DNA of 50,546 bases. It comes from Terriglobales bacterium (GTDB taxonomy: Bacteria; Acidobacteriota; Terriglobia; Terriglobales; Acidobacteriaceae). The stretch covers positions 1-50,546 of the forward strand of contig JAMXLI010000309.1 of the NCBI GenBank assembly GCA_024281115.1, given 5' to 3'. Position numbers and translations under genes: made by a program. Shown here one piece after another: positions 49,845-50,546 of this stretch (position 1 is the first letter of the stretch; every line of letters begins with the position of its first letter). The notes below the pieces were generated by a model. That model searched no databases. It was not told the origin of the DNA and saw only the letters and a program-made list of their open reading frames with translations.

Positions 49845-50546
49845 TTACAGGCGCGAATAAATCGCGTCCGGGATGGGAAACTCGCGCTCATTGAGCACGG
49901 CTCCCAGTAAACGCACCCGCGCTGCCTGCATGTCCTGCTTAAGCTTGCGGGCAGCCTCGCGGCGGGTGGTATTGGCCTGCAGCACCACCACCATGCCATC
50001 CACCAGCTTGCCCAGGTGCATGGCGTCCACGTAAGCGGCGGCCGGGGGCGCGTTCACCAGCACGTGGTCGTAGAGCTCGGTGAGCTCGTGCAGCCGCAGG
50101 CGCATGCGCTCGGAGTTCACCAGGGCCGGCCACTCCGGCCCGATGTGTCCGGCGGGCACCAGCCACAGATTGGCCCCCCGCAGGCGGTGAGCGTAGTCAG
50201 TAATGGGACCCGATTGCAGGACGGCATCGGTGATGCCGCCTTCGTTCCCGACGCCGAAATAATCGTGCAGCGAAGGGCTGGGGAAGTTGCAGTCCACCAG
50301 GCACACCGAGCGCGGCGCCTGGCTGTCGAGAATTTCGCCTACCTGGGCGCAGATGCGGCCGCAGCCGTTCTCCTGGTCCACGCCGGCGAACACCACCGAG
50401 CGGAAGGCGCCGGGCAGCAGGAACAGCCGCTGCGCCAGCTTCACCAGCTCTTCCCGCAGCATGCGGTCAACATTCACCTCGCCGCGCTTGCCGGAAGGCG
50501 CGATCGCCGGAGTGCCGGCCAGGACCAGGCGGGAAAGATCTTCGGC
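49845..50546 (-). CDS. CpsD/BY-kinase-like P-loop family protein with degenerate Walker A; truncated at window edge
   Basis: Frame open through 50546 (AEDLSRLVLAGTPAIAPSGKRGEVNVDRMLREELVKLAQRLFLLPGAFRSVVFAGVDQENGCGRICAQVGEIL...SVCLVDCNFPSPSLHDYFGV...YDHVLVNAPPAAAYVDAMHLGKLVDGMVVVLQANTTRREAARKLKQDM). Confidence 0.8.
   Translation of the reverse strand, partial: AEDLSRLVLAGTPAIAPSGKRGEVNVDRMLREELVKLAQRLFLLPGAFRSVVFAGVDQENGCGRICAQVGEILDSQAPRSVCLVDCNFPSPSLHDYFGVGNEGGITDAVLQSGPITDYAHRLRGANLWLVPAGHIGPEWPALVNSERMRLRLHELTELYDHVLVNAPPAAAYVDAMHLGKLVDGMVVVLQANTTRREAARKLKQDMQAARVRLLGAVLNEREFPIPDAIYSRL

Overview
GC-rich bacterial chromosomal window. The gene style (Oar-like TonB receptor with a carboxypeptidase-regulatory domain, Ig-like/glycosidase secreted proteins, large EPS locus) suggests Acidobacteriota, but this is inference. 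Main blocks: (1) 1-9.3 kb, an accessory oxidoreductase island with a window-truncated StyA-flavin reductase fusion (StyA2B-type), an SDR, a divergent standalone StyA/indole monooxygenase-like gene, a TonB-dependent receptor behind a perfect palindrome, a nitrilase-fold protein lacking the catalytic Cys, and a Gfo/Idh/MocA oxidoreductase. (2) 9.4-25 kb, mostly ordinary metabolism (APC permease, NlpC/P60-like lipoprotein, phosphoesterase, DDAH-like, cyclic-2,3-DPG-synthase-like, DUF2252, acs, amidase, ada) plus a degenerate GGDEF protein that keeps its I-site and a GAF-TM-TonB fusion. (3) 25.0-28.15 kb, a complete pqqABCDE operon whose 25-aa pqqA is absent from the ORF track. (4) 28.6-50.5 kb, an exopolysaccharide locus (polyprenyl glycosylphosphotransferase, flippase, polymerase, glycosyltransferases, GDP-mannose 3,5-epimerase, CpsD-like protein with eroded Walker A) intermixed with five secreted glycosidase modules in four genes. 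No tRNA, rRNA, CRISPR array or transposase was recognised. All family calls are from reading the protein sequences; no database search was run.
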